Shown: in pieces, positions 54,121 to 64,000 of the stretch
How the letters are laid out: each line of letters opens with the position of its first letter
Position numbering within the stretch: the first letter of the stretch is position 1
Source of the DNA: Phocoena phocoena
Taxonomy: Eukaryota > Chordata > Mammalia > Artiodactyla > Phocoenidae
Reading direction: 5' to 3'
DNA: 64,000 bases
Assembly: GCF_963924675.1 (NCBI RefSeq)
Contig: NC_089221.1
Location: forward strand, 8,863,851-8,927,850
Translations under genes and position numbers: made by a program
Notes under the pieces: model-generated
Databases searched by the model: none
Told to the model about the DNA's origin: nothing
The model's input: the letters and a program-made list of their open reading frames with translations, nothing else

Positions 54121-54332
54121 TATTTTTTTTTTTCTTTTTTGCGGTACGCGGGCCTCTCACTCTTGTGGCCTCTCTTGTTGCGGAGCACAGGCTCCGGACA
54201 CGCAGGCTCAGCGGCCATGGCTCACGGGCCCAGCCACTCCACAGCATGTGGAATCTTCCCGGACCGGGGCACGAATCCGCATCCCCTGCATCGGCAGGCG
54301 GACTCTCAACCACTGAGCCACGAGGGAAGCCC
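54121..54332 (-). mobile_element. CHR-2-type SINE
   Basis: Short T-run, 'gcggtacgcgggcctctcac', 'gccatggctcacgggcccag', 'gagccacgagggaagccc'. Several CpG-to-TpG/CpA changes make it somewhat older than the copies at 21453 or 42516. Confidence 0.94.
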
Positions 54333-54539
54333 GGGTCTCACTTTTGTTCCCAGTATTTCCCCTGGATAACCTAGTCCACCAAGAGATGCTCGCATGCTAC
54401 CCATCACTGCTGGTTTCCCATTCACAGGGACAACAAGAACACAGAAGTGGGAAGTTAGTAGCTTGGGACCAGAGGGTGAACTATAATTGGGACAAAAATG
54501 TTTTGGAGGAGGGAGGCCTGGGCTAGGCAGGTGTGTGGC
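54333..54539. other. Short unassigned stretch
   Basis: Nothing recognised. Confidence 0.4.
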
Positions 54540-55085
54540 AGGCTGTGTTTTCCAAAGATGGTCCCAATGTTCTCTCCCATCTCTCACGTTCTTCTGCAAT
54601 GTGACCTTGGCACTCTCCCATCAAGAAGCGGAGTCTCCTTCTCCATCCCCTGGGACATGGGCTGCCTGTGGCAGAATTGATGCTGTGTGACTCCAAGGCT
54701 AGGTCAGAACAGGTCCGAAGCTTCTGCCCAGTTCTCTTGGGAAGTTTCTCCTGGGGACGTTCCTGCTCAGATCCCAGCCGCCACGCTACAAGAAGCCCAG
54801 TCCTCATACAGAAGCCACGTGCAGAAGCTGCTTGCAGGCGCCCATCCGCTGTCTTAGCTGAACCCGCTCTCAAGTCATGCCACCTCAGGTACTAAGTGTA
54901 AAGAAGCCTCCAGGGGACCCCAGCCCCAAACCATTCATGTCTTCCCTGCTGAGGCTCCAAACCATCCCGCCTCCACCTGTCTGAATTCTTGACCCACAGA
55001 ATCCCTGAGCGTGATAAAAATGGTTCTTGTCCGAAGCCATTATATTTGGGATGCTTGTTACACAGCATGGATCACTGGAACAGCA
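54540..55085 (+). mobile_element. Old LTR, MLT1/ERVL-related (subfamily unsure)
   Basis: 'ttccaaagatggtcccaatg', 'gactccaaggctaggtcag', 'ctcagatcccagccgccacgc', 'gacccacagaatccctgagcg' and 'gttacacagcatggatcactgg'. Same general type as 10713-11275; sense. Confidence 0.6.
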
Positions 55086-55169
55086 GGGCATATCGGGTGT
55101 CAGGGGATGATTGCGTGATGGAGGCCTGAGGATGGGGACCCTCGGTGAGGCAAGGCCCTCCAGGCTCTT

Positions 55170-55390
55170 GTTAAGAGAGTGGGCTCTAGGGCTGTCTGGG
55201 TTTGAATCCAGTTTCTGCAACTCACCAGCTCTGTGACCTCAAGAAATTTACTTAACCTCTCTGGGGAGTGGAGATAGTAATAGTCCCCAGGTGAGCAGGT
55301 TGCTATGTGGATGAGACGTGCTACTGTATGAACAGTGCCTGGCTCACGGGAACGCCCTGTTAAGTGTTGGCAATCATTTCCAATTTGCAC
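55170..55390 (-). mobile_element. MIR SINE, antisense
   Basis: 'gttaagagagtgggctctagg', 'gggtttgaatccagtttctgc', 'cagctctgtgacctcaag' and 'acagtgcctggctcacggg'. Confidence 0.88.
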
Positions 55391-55694
55391 AGGCCTCGGT
55401 CCAAAAGCGATCACGGGAGGATTTAGTTCTGGTCTAGAAGGCGCTTATGCTTGGAAAGCAATTCTAACTCTGTCTCAGAGGCTGATGGGGGAAGAAAGAC
55501 AGGCTAGCTGCTCTCATTGTCTGTGTTCTGGGAACTCGAGGCATAAAGAAAGATGCTGTGTTCTGAGGGGGAGGGCCTGGCGGGATCCTAGGGGAAAGCA
55601 CGCTAGAATTGAGAATAAAGTCAGGCAGGAGAGAAGCAGGTGAAGAGACTGGAGAAAGAGCTGGGCCTGGGCCAGTGGGTGGTGCCGTTTTAGT
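55391..55694. other. Short unassigned stretch
   Basis: Nothing recognised. Confidence 0.35.
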
Positions 55695-55741
55695 GGTGTG
55701 TGCGTGCGTGCGTGCGTGCGTGTGTGTGTGTGTGTGTGTGT
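55695..55741. repeat. TGCG/TG microsatellite
   Basis: Five or so TGCG units followed by (TG)n without interruption. Confidence 0.95.
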
Positions 55742-56439
55742 AGGGGGGTCACCCCGGGGATGTGATCCGAGTTGAGCCAGTGAAGGGCCATGTAGGGCAT
55801 GCTGCATGTTAGGGGTGCACTCTGGACTTGAGGAGTAAAGGGATTTTAAGTTAGGCTGTGGCTGGAATCATGATGGAAGTCCCGCTAGGAAGGGTCTCTG
55901 GCAGCAGGGCCGGGGAGACCCGGGAAGGGCCTAGAGCCCAGCAGAGGCAGGACACCCCAGCTGGTTCCACATCATCTGCCCTCACCAGGAGAACCCTCTC
56001 CCGTGTCCTCTAAGATGGAGCGACAGAATCCAATTCTCTGCATTTGAATATACACAGACACGGGTCCCAGTTCCCGGGTTAATTTTTCGCTTGGCCTCTC
56101 TCCTCCTTGGTGAGTGAGCCAGCTTCACTTTTCCTGGCTGCCAAATGATAACAGTTTCCTCGTAGCCAGGTCCCCCTTTAACACCTGCTGAGGGCTGACT
56201 GCATTGGACAGAAAGCAAACGTTATTCAGGTGTGTGAAACGCTGTCCCCAGGGGACCTGTTACAATAGTTTTAAAGACCTTGAAATTACTTTGGTGAAAG
56301 TGATACTTAAACTCCTATCACGCCCGCAAATCTGTGTGTGCCATCTGCCTTTATTAAAGACGATGATTTGACAGTTTTCCCATAAAGGATCCCAGCCACT
56401 GCTCTTGGGCTCAGCCAAAGAAGGAGATTTATGTTATAA
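55742..56439. other. Unassigned DNA
   Basis: Nothing recognised. Confidence 0.35.
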
Positions 56440-56545
56440 TCACTTTGGGTTCCCAAACGGTTGAGCGTCATTGCGCCAGCAGTTGGCACATAGCGGGTAC
56501 TTAATAAATGTTTGTGGGATGAGCGTCAATGCGTAACTGAATAAA
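56440..56545 (-). mobile_element. MIR/L2-like fragment, antisense
   Basis: 'agcagttggcacatagcggg', 'tacttaataaatgtttgtggg'. Confidence 0.5.
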
Positions 56546-57570
56546 AGACACTGGCAGTGATGATGACTGAATTACAATCTTATTCCCAGCCCGGAGCAGC
56601 CGTGGTCGCTAATACCACCCATGTGAGGGGCATGCTTGCTCAGTGCCTGGATTTTACAAACAGGATGGAAAAAACCAGAACAAGGGACAGAGGACTGCCT
56701 CCTGCCCCCTCAGCAACGGGACCGGCCTGTCCTGGCAGCACCTGCCACCCGGGCCCCGCTCAGCGTCCTTACTGCCAGGTCCCCCACGGGTGGGCCAAGG
56801 GCTCCCACGTCTCAGGATGTGATAGTGGAACAACTCGTTCCCCTGGAAACAGCACAAAAGTGGCTGAGTTGGCCTGTTGGGGACAATTCTGAGCTTGACC
56901 TTACCCTGGCAGCTCCCGACGCCAGATGTGCCCCGGCGCCCAGCCAGGGATGGCTTGTCCAGTTTAGCGAGTTAGTACATCATTTTCTGCACCTCAGCAC
57001 GTTCCAGGACCCAGCCTGCCCCTCACTTCTTTCGATTTGCATTTGGGAATTCTTTTGAGCCTCAAGACACCGGTTTGTCCTCTGAGTGCTTCTCCCGTGG
57101 GAGTGCAGACTCCACAGGACGGCCAGCCCCGGGGCAGGTGCGTAGAGCCTCCTCCGCAGCCCGGGAGGATGCATCATGGTCACGCAGCAGATTCCTCCCC
57201 CCCGCAGAAGCAGGGACCTCATCAGGAGTCACCTTGAGAAGCGACAGGCATATTTCAGTGTCTCTAACACTCGAACTGCTTTCAAATCTTATGGCAAATT
57301 GTCTAAAATACATTCTTATTAAAAACAACCACACAATTTCAAATGCTGAGGGTTGATCTGAATTCTAGAAAAAGGCGAGTCATTCAGAGCAGAGCCTAGG
57401 AGCAAGGGGATTGATCAAATCTGGATAAATAAGGCATTTTTAGGTGAAAAAGGAGGACTGCTTTTAAAGCAATCAAACTGGTTTTTCATATGTGACTCTT
57501 AACCTGGATTTTGTAAGCATCAGGTAGATGTCTTGTCAAAGGCAGCTGTATTATTTAAAAGTATCATGGA
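56546..57570. other. Unassigned DNA
   Basis: 56560-57060 is GC-rich with overlapping frames. 57290-57520 is AT-rich, smooth and non-repetitive, a possible conserved non-coding stretch. No repeat or exon recognised. Confidence 0.35.
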
Positions 57571-57780
57571 GGGCTTCCCTGGTGGTGCAGTGGTTGAGTC
57601 CCCCTGCCGATGCGCAGGGGACATGGGTTTGTGCCCCGGTCCGGGAGGATCCCACATGCCGCGGAGTGGCTGGGCCCGTGAGCCATGGCCGCTAAGCCTG
57701 CGCGTCCGGAGCCTGTGCTCCGCAACGGGAGAGGTCACAAGAGTGAGAGGCCCGCGTACCGCAAAAAAAAAAAAAAAATA
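57571..57780 (+). mobile_element. CHR-2-type SINE
   Basis: 'gggcttccctggtggtgcag', 'gtccccctgccgatgcgcag' (head altered), 'gccatggccgctaagcctgc', 'gaggcccgcgtaccgc', A-tail. Flanks 'aaaagtatcatgga' (57557-57570) and 'aaaggatcatgga' near 57781 are a target duplication with one mismatch. Confidence 0.94.
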
Positions 57781-58984
57781 AAGGATCATGGAGCCCATGA
57801 CGACCGCCATTTAGATGGGCAAATCTAGGCATGTTTTTCAAAAGCTAGTCCTATTTATTTATTGGGACAAGCTGTGTTTACAAAACAGATATGAATATAC
57901 CAGAATGATCAAGGCAATGCCTCCCCGCAAAGCATTAGACCATATTGTAAAAATGTCCTTGCTTTAAAAAGTAATAGATTTTAGTGTGTGTGTGTATGCT
58001 GATCATTTCCCACTTTCTTTTCTCTCTGTCTTCACAAAAATAACAGAGGCCCCTGAGTAACAAGGCTTCTAGTACAGGACTAGCCTTAGTTTCTGTCATC
58101 CCAGAAAGGCACCCAGTTAGGTTGTTTACCAGCCTCTCTCCTAAATGGCTGCACTCAGAACATTCTGAGTTTCTAGGGCAGACCTGTTAGCAATCCATCC
58201 AAAATCCAACCCTCCCCTCTGCCTTGTTAGCAGAGAACCACCGCTTGACCCGGCTAAATACATGCCCTTGCAGGGGGAGGACCACTCAACAAAAGCAGAA
58301 GTCACCTGGCTTTTGCAAAATCTTTGGCTTTCCTGACAAAAGACACAGACACGGCCAGAGCCTCTGCTTCTCCTGCTTCTTGCTGTCTTGAAGGAAGACA
58401 TGATGTCTAGAGTTGCAGCAGCCCTTTTGAAACCAAGAGGCAACAAGACTGAGGATGAAAAGTGAACCGGACAAGACAAGGATAAGCCTGGGTCCCTGAT
58501 GGCCTCGGCCGATAGCAGGAGCAAGGCCAGCAGTCTTAGACATCTGGGCTTCTCAGCACACGGGAACAACAAGGCCGTCTGCTTTGGTGGTCAGGCTCTC
58601 TGCTCCCAGCAGCAGACACAGCCCGATCTCCACACCGGCCACTCCTTTACTTAAGGAACACATGGCAAGCACAGCTGTGTGGCCGGCAGGGAGATAGGAA
58701 GGCATGGGCATCAGAAGCATTGCCAAACCTGAGCTGAGTCTGTTTGTTTATAGGAAGGGTGAGAAGAACCACAGATCTTCAAGGCTGATAATTCTTGTCT
58801 TGACAGAATTCCGGAATCAATAGTTCTAACATAATTACGAGGTCCTCATTTAAAATGCATTATAGCAGTTGTACATGAACATTTTATATTTGCAAGTGAC
58901 TCATGTGCTTGGGAGGCCGTACTTTTCTTGTGGGTAACAGGGAGGGGATCAGATGATGGTTAAGACCCCTGCTCAGGGGAGGGG
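57781..58984. other. Unassigned DNA
   Basis: No gene or repeat recognised. 58700-58920 is a non-repetitive AT-rich stretch that could be conserved. Confidence 0.35.
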
Positions 58985-59180
58985 CAAACAAAAGGGATCT
59001 GGTGTTTAGAGCGTGCCTGTTTTCTGCCCACATTGCCGTGCAAGAGACTCCACCTATACCACTTCATTTAATTCCCACACCCACCATGACAAGGAGGTCT
59101 TATTCCCTCTTTTTTCTACATGTTGAACACAAGTCTCAGAGAGGTTGAGCAATTTGCCCAAAGTCACACAGCTGGTGGAA
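58985..59180 (+). mobile_element. MIR SINE
   Basis: 'accacttcatttaattcccac', 'caagtctcagagaggttgagc', 'aatttgcccaaagtcacacag'. Confidence 0.85.
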
Positions 59181-59711
59181 CAGATCTCTCCCACAGCCCC
59201 AACCTCATGCCTCGTGCCCAACTAGATTTGAGTCACAAGTTTTTGATGGAAATCTATCAGAGAAGAGCCCAGTTCCAACCTCAGAAGCATACGATTTCTC
59301 TGGGGGTGGGTGGGTAACGGGGGGCAAAATTGATAACTTTAGAGGCTCCTGAATTTCTCCTTTGGTGTATTAGCTTAAGAAAATTACTGTGTTGCTCTCT
59401 GGAATATTTATGGAGAATGTGAATTGGGAACTGTTGAAAGAGACAATAGATGTGAGATTTTTATCATGATTAAACTAATACTATGTCCATAAGGAACAGA
59501 CTGAAGGGGCCATCTGTCTAATCCTCCTCTCTTCTTGAGAGGATTTAGCAGAATTAGGATTAAGTAACCCCAAAGACAGTTACAGCATAGTCTTTCTCAG
59601 GTCAGATGTGTGGAAAGAGAGCTCAAGGTTGGAGTCTCAAGTATGGTATAGAAATATCCATTACCTTAAAGTTTTTTAAATTAGCTTCATTTCTACCAAA
59701 AGAATCATGAA
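59181..59711. other. Unassigned DNA
   Basis: Nothing recognised. The last 14 bases are the left target duplication of the next SINE. Confidence 0.35.
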
Positions 59712-60050
59712 AGGGCTTCCCTGGTGGCACAGTGGTTGGGAATCCGCCTGCCAATGCAGGGGACACGGGTTTGAGCCCTGGTCTGGGAGGATTCCACATG
59801 TTGTGGAGCAACTAAGCCCGTGTGCCACAACTACTGAGCCTGTGCTCTAGAGCCTGTGAGCCACAACTACTGAGCATGGGTGCCACAACTACTGAAGCCC
59901 GTGCACCTAGAGCCTGTGTTCTGCAACTGAGAGAAGCCACAATGAGAGGCCCACGCACTGCAGCGAGGAGTGGCCCCCGCTCGCTGCAACTAGAGAGAGC
60001 TGACATGCAGCAACGAAGACCCAATGCAGCCAAAAGGAAAAAAAAAAAAA
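59712..60050 (+). mobile_element. Long CHR-1-type SINE
   Basis: 'gggcttccctggtggcacag', three 'gccacaactactgag' units, 'gcgaggagtggcccccgctcg', 'gaagacccaatgcagcc', A-tail. Perfect 14-bp target duplication AAAAGAATCATGAA at 59698-59711 and 60051-60064. Confidence 0.95.
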
Positions 60051-60064
60051 AAAAGAATCATGAA

Positions 60065-60221
60065 GGCTGTATTGTGGCCCAGTGAATGGATTTAGGGTAT
60101 TTGTAGGAAAGTTGGTGAACAGATAAAGGTGAGCAAGTCCACAGAGGCATCTTCTGTGTCATTGTCTCAAATGGCCCAGCCAGGAGGAAACAGCAGAGGA
60201 GAAAGAAGGTGGGATGCTGCA
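60065..60221. other. Short unassigned stretch
   Basis: Nothing recognised. Confidence 0.4.
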
Positions 60222-60688
60222 TGCTATGGGCTGAATTGTGTCCCCCGTTCCAAATTCATACGTTGAAGTCCTAACGTCCAGTACCTGAGAATGTGACTTT
60301 ATTCAGAGACGGGGCTGTTGCAGATGTGATTAGTTAAGATGCGGTGATACTGGAGTAGGGTGGGTCCCTAATCCAATAAGACCGCTGCCCTTACGAAAAG
60401 GGGAAATCTGGACACAGACACACACATGGGGAGAATGTCATGTGAACGTGAAAACAGATATTGGGGCAAGGTGTCTACAAGCCAAGGAACACCAAAATGG
60501 CCAGCAAACCCCCAGAAGCCAGGAGAGAGACATGGACCAGATTTTCCCTCACAGCCTCAGAAGGAACCAGCCCTGCCCACTGCTGGATCTCGGACTTCTG
60601 CCTCCAGACCTGGAAGATGATACACTTCTGTTGTTCAAGTCATCAGGTCTCTGGTGTTTTGTTACAGCAGCACGAGTTAACTAACACA
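60222..60688 (+). mobile_element. MLT1 LTR (ERVL-MaLR)
   Basis: 'tgctatgggctgaattgtgtc', 'cgttgaagtcctaacgtccag', 'gcagatgtgattagttaag', 'gtgtctacaagccaaggaac', 'ttgttacagcagcacgag'. Sense, full length. Confidence 0.92.
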
Positions 60689-60947
60689 CCCCACGAGGAA
60701 ACAGGTCTTGATAACTAAGATGTCACAAGGAGTTTTCTAAGTCTGAGATACGTTTGCTCATTTCTTCACCTTCAACAAAGAACGGTCATTGGGCCCTTTG
60801 TGCAAGTCGGGCACCTTGCTGAGACCTTTAGGAAACTGATCACGGCTTCCCTGCCCCCAGAAGTCCTTATTCTTGGGGAGAGAAAGAGCCCCCAAACCTG
60901 GTGTGCCATTAAGGCTGCCTCCATGCTGATTGTTGGGTGATTGGAGA
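60689..60947. other. Short unassigned stretch
   Basis: Nothing recognised. Confidence 0.4.
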
Positions 60948-61235
60948 AGTGTGTGTGCGTGTGTGTGTGTGTGTGTGGTGTATGCGTATACATGTGCAAG
61001 TGTGTATGGGGGAGCAGATGAGTATATGCAGGTGTATAAGTGTGTGTCCGTTTGTATGTGTTTGTGTGTGCACAGATGTGTGACTGTGTGTGTGAGCAGT
61101 GAGAATGGTGTGTGAGTGTGCCTGTGTTTGTGAGTGTGTGTGAATATGTGTGTTAGCATGTGTGTGTGTGAGAGCATGAGAGTGTCATGTGTGCGAATAT
61201 TATGCCCGTGGGAATGTGTATGTGTGTGGGGGGGA
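60948..61235. repeat. Long imperfect TG-rich repeat
   Basis: (TG)n passing into looser tgtgag/tgtgta units over nearly 290 bases. Protein frames through it on either strand are artefacts. Confidence 0.93.
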
Positions 61236-61531
61236 ATGTGTGCCAGTGAGTCGAGTGGCGGCTCTCACACTGAATCTGTCGCAGGTTTTGTCCTTGTCAC
61301 TCTAGAAATAGAGGCTGAATTCACCATTGAAGAAAAAGAAACTTGCAGAAGCGTCTCTGGGCTACGCTCAGCCGGGGCTGGGGTCTTGTTCTCTCTGGAG
61401 AAGATCTGGGTCTGCAGAGGGGTGGAGTGTTTCTGAGGCCTCTGCAGCCTGACCCCAGGGGCCTGCTGACGAGGGTGGTCCTTGGGGGACGGACCCCCCA
61501 GGACATGAACTGTGAAGGAAGGAGAGAGGCT
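61236..61531. other. Short unassigned stretch
   Basis: Nothing recognised. Confidence 0.4.
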
Positions 61532-61547
61532 GGTTAATGCATTTCTT

Positions 61548-61865
61548 TTTTTTTTTAAGAAGGTGTTGGGGGTAGGAGTTTATTAATGAATTAATTAATT
61601 TTTGTTGTGTTGGGTCTTCGTTTCTGTGCGAAGGCTTTCTCTAGTGGTGGCAAGCGGGGGCCACTTTTCATCATGGTGCGCGGGCCTCTCACTATCACGG
61701 CCTCTCTTGTTGCGGCTCACAGGCTCCAGACGCGCAGGCTCAGTAGTTGTGGCTCACGGGCCTAGTTGCTCCACGGCATGTGGGATCTTCCCGGACCAGG
61801 GCTCGAACCCGTGTCCCCTGCATTAGCAGGCAGATTCTAAACCACTGCGCCACCAGGGAAGCCCT
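61548..61865 (-). mobile_element. CHR SINE, mixed CHR-1/CHR-2-like body
   Basis: Antisense version of the 27077 type: 'ttgggtcttcgtttctgtgcg', 'ggtgcgcgggcctctcac', 'cagacgcgcaggctcagtag', 'ccaccagggaagccc'. Perfect 16-bp target duplication TGGTTAATGCATTTCT at 61532-61547 and 61866-61881. Confidence 0.95.
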
Positions 61866-61881
61866 TGGTTAATGCATTTCT

Positions 61882-62002
61882 GTAAGAAAAACATCAAAAA
61901 TGACCTCATTGTTCCACAACTGGGAATAATTTAACTAACTGCTGAACGTCCATATACCAGAATATTATGCAGCCACTGGAAGTTCCATTCTGAGGAATTT
62001 TT
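61882..62002. other. Short unassigned stretch
   Basis: Some L1-like wording ('atataccagaatattatgcagcc', read in two parts), so it may be an L1 remnant. The last 18 bases are the next SINE's target duplication. Confidence 0.35.
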
Positions 62003-62212
62003 TGTTTTGTTTTGTTGTTGTTGTTGTACGCGGGCCTCTCACTCTTCTGGCCTCTCCCGTTGCGGAGCACAGGCTCCGGACGCGCAGGCTCAGCGGCCAT
62101 GGCTCACGGGCCCAGCCGCTCCGCGGCACGTGGGATCTTCCCGGACCGGGGCACGAACCCGTGTCCCCTGCATCGGCAGGCGGACTCTCAACCACTGCGC
62201 CACCAGGGAAGC
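62003..62212 (-). mobile_element. CHR-2-type SINE with TTG-rich tail
   Basis: Tail of (TTTTG)n and (TTG)n instead of a T-run, 'tacgcgggcctctcactc', 'ctcagcggccatggctcacg', 'ccaccagggaagc'. Perfect 18-bp target duplication CCATTCTGAGGAATTTTT at 61985-62002 and 62213-62230. Confidence 0.96.
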
Positions 62213-62254
62213 CCATTCTGAGGAATTTTTAACACCTGGGGAAGCTGCCTGTGA

Positions 62255-62720
62255 TGGGTGGGAGACACCAGGGTGCAAACAGTGGCTGTGGTGTCGTGAG
62301 GCTTGGCCGCCTTCTTGGGGTTAAATTCAGGCTCGCCATTTGCTGGCTGTGTGACCTTGGCAGGCACCTCGGTTTCTTCCTTTGTAAGACAGGAACAGCA
62401 GATCACCTACCCCATCGGCAGTGGCGTGAGGTTAAGGGGCTCTTGATACAAGAAGCCCTGATCTGTGGCATTTGCTGATTCCCATGGAGGTAAATACTTC
62501 TGTGATGACTAATTTCAAGCTCCCAATGGTTTAATAACTGACACAAAATTCCTGAGAACTTAACGATCACCCTCACAAGCCAGTAGGTGTGTGACGGGGT
62601 GCTGGTCGAACGTACCACGGCCGGGGTTACCAGGGGGAGTACGTGAATATGTGCACGAAACACTTGGAGCAATGCCCAACACGAAAGACAAACATTAGCA
62701 ACCATTGCCATGCTGTTATA
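62255..62720 (-). mobile_element. MIR SINE, antisense, with a possible second piece
   Basis: 62320-62450 'ggttaaattcaggctcgcc', 'tggctgtgtgaccttggcagg', 'ggtttcttcctttgtaagac' is antisense MIR. 62640-62710 ('gcacgaaacacttggagcaatg', 'aaacattagcaaccattgcc') resembles the distal MIR end; the part between is not recognised. Confidence 0.6.
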
Positions 62721-62836
62721 TTATGAGACACATGGCAAAAATAAAGTAGCGAAAGCAGCTCACGATGATGAGGTGTGAGGAACCGAGGGTGATGATTAAC
62801 TCAACTCTGTACATTCGAGGTCCAAAAAGTAATTTT

Positions 62837-63544
62837 TTAATTTTTATATTTTATTGAAGTATAGTTGATTTATAATGTCTTGTTAATTTCGGCTGTACAG
62901 CAAAGTGATTCAGTTATACATATATATATATTTAAATTTATTTATTTATTTATTTTTGGCTGCGTTGGGTCTTCGTTGCTGTGCGCGGGCGTTCTCTAGC
63001 TGCGGCGAGCGGGGGTTACTCTTTCTTGCGGTGCGTGGGCTTCTCATTGCAGTGGCTTCTCTTGTTGTGGAGTGTGGGCTCTAGGTGCACAGGCTTCAGT
63101 AGTTGTGGCGCACGGGCTCAGTAGTTGCGGTGCATGGGCTCAGTAGCTGTGGAGTGCAGGCTCTACAGCGCAGGCTCTGTCCGTAGTTGTGGTGCACGGG
63201 CTTAGTTGCTCCACAGCATGTGGGATATTCCCAGACCAGGGCTCGAACCCATGCGCCCTGCATTGGCAGGCAGATTCCCAACCACTGCACTGCCAGGGAA
63301 GCCCCCATATATATATATATTCTTTTTCATGCTCTTTTCCATTATGGCTTATCCCAGGATACTGAATATAGTTTCTGGGGCTATACAGTAGGACCTTGTC
63401 GTTTATCCATTCTATGTATATGAGTTTGCATCTGCTAATCCCAAACTCCCACTCCTTTCCTCCCCTCCCCCCCTTGGCAGCCACAAGTCTGTCTTCTATG
63501 TCTGTGAGCCTTTCTGTTTTGTAGATAGGTTCATTTGCGTTGTA
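62837..63544 (-). mobile_element. L1 LINE 3' end, antisense, split by a SINE
   Basis: 'ttattgaagtatagttgattt', 'ctgtacagcaaagtgattcag', then after the SINE 'ggctatacagtaggaccttg', 'catctgctaatcccaaactc', 'gtctgtgagcctttctg'. Flanks 'ccaaaaagtaatttt' (62822-62836) and 'ccaaaaaataatttt' (63545-63559) are a target duplication with one mismatch. Confidence 0.92.
62934..63305 (-). mobile_element. Long CHR-1-type SINE inside L1
   Basis: (TTTA)n tail, 'ggctgcgttgggtcttcg', 'gcggcgagcgggggttactc', repeated 'cagtagttg.gg.gc' units, 'ccagggaagccc'. It sits in an AT-repeat part of the L1; the 'catatatatatat' on both sides is the likely target duplication. Confidence 0.94.
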
Positions 63545-63559
63545 CCAAAAAATAATTTT

Positions 63560-64000
63560 AAAATATGTATGTGTCTAAAATGGAGCTCACCAAAATGCTG
63601 AGTGGTGGGGTTGCAGGCTATGTGTGGAGGTTTGAGAATTTCTCCAAGCTTTGCCCGATGAGCACATAGAATGATGCAATCATTTCACTTAATTTAAAGG
63701 TGGGAGGAGTTCTGAAGATGTGGATGCCATCTCTTGGGACGGGGGACAGGGAATTGAGCCCCGAGGGTGTTGGGGAGGCCCGGTCAGAGGAGGGAGGGCT
63801 GCCCAGGGTGAGGGACCTTGGCGGCTGGAGCACCCGGCCCCTGACACTGGCCTTTAGGTGGCTCAGCTTTCATGACACCTCCATCTCCTTGGATCTCAAG
63901 GGGAGACTTTCTCTAGGCACATCCTGCCAAAGGAAAGGAGCCACCTTTCTGTTTGGGGCTGTGGGTGTTCTGTTGGGTGTATGGAGTTGAATAATGTCCT
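63560..64000. other. Unassigned DNA to window end
   Basis: Nothing recognised; the last 300 bases are GC-rich with one short plus frame (63700-63990) that has no domain and begins without context. The window ends in unassigned sequence ('gttgaataatgtcct'). Confidence 0.35.

Noticed and set aside
53842..54369. A 175-codon plus-strand frame
   Set aside because: It starts in a MER5-like piece and ends in a CHR-2 SINE.
60758..61177. A 139-codon histidine/threonine-rich frame
   Set aside because: It is the complement of the TG repeat.

Overview
The window is vertebrate nuclear DNA from a cetacean (whale, dolphin or porpoise). The call rests on the SINEs: more than twenty tRNA-derived CHR-type copies, including the long form with repeated 'ccacaactactgagcc' units and the short form with a 'gcggagcggctgggcccgtgagcc' style body, both characteristic of the whale/hippo lineage. 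The background of MIR, L2, MLT1, MER5, Tigger and L1M fragments is that of any placental mammal. There is no bacterial-style gene organisation, operon, CRISPR array or recognisable intact gene.

I found no convincing protein-coding gene. The long open frames run through SINEs, L1 antisense, LTRs or GC-rich DNA and do not resemble known proteins. The one place I would not dismiss is about 1162-1387 (+): a good 3' splice-acceptor context followed by a short frame with an EF-hand-like loop and a stop, possibly the last exon of a gene entering from the left. The window is best read as intergenic or deep-intronic DNA.

Layout. 1-4.9 kb: unique-looking sequence with an AT-rich island. 4.9-5.5 kb: L1 3' ends. 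5.5-9.9 kb: mostly unassigned with one SINE and MIR pieces. 9.9-15.8 kb: LTRs (MLT1 and another old LTR), MIR, and a hAT element split by a SINE. 15.8-21 kb: unassigned GC-rich DNA, then L2, MER5 and a hAT. 21-25 kb: an L1M with a SINE in it, an MLT1 and a Tigger with a transposase remnant. 25.4-26.9 kb: a nest of at least three insertion layers. 27-31 kb: a CHR SINE, MER5, MLT1, an antisense L1 with a SINE in it, a mariner-like remnant and a MER5 cluster. 31-36.8 kb: MIR, palindromic DNA elements, antisense L1M and two MLT1s. 37-45 kb: SINEs, an LTR split by a MER1-like element, and an antisense L1 split by a SINE and an MLT1. 45-53 kb: old repeats, an inverted L1 stub, a solo LTR, L1 ORF2 remains and TG repeats. 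53-64 kb: several CHR SINEs, an old LTR, an MLT1, TG repeats and a final antisense L1 carrying a SINE.

Family names come from recalled consensus sequences; orientation and target-site duplications were read directly. Subfamily assignments and many boundaries (tens of bases for old repeats) are approximate. No new biological system was found; the most interesting items are insertion histories that can be read base by base.
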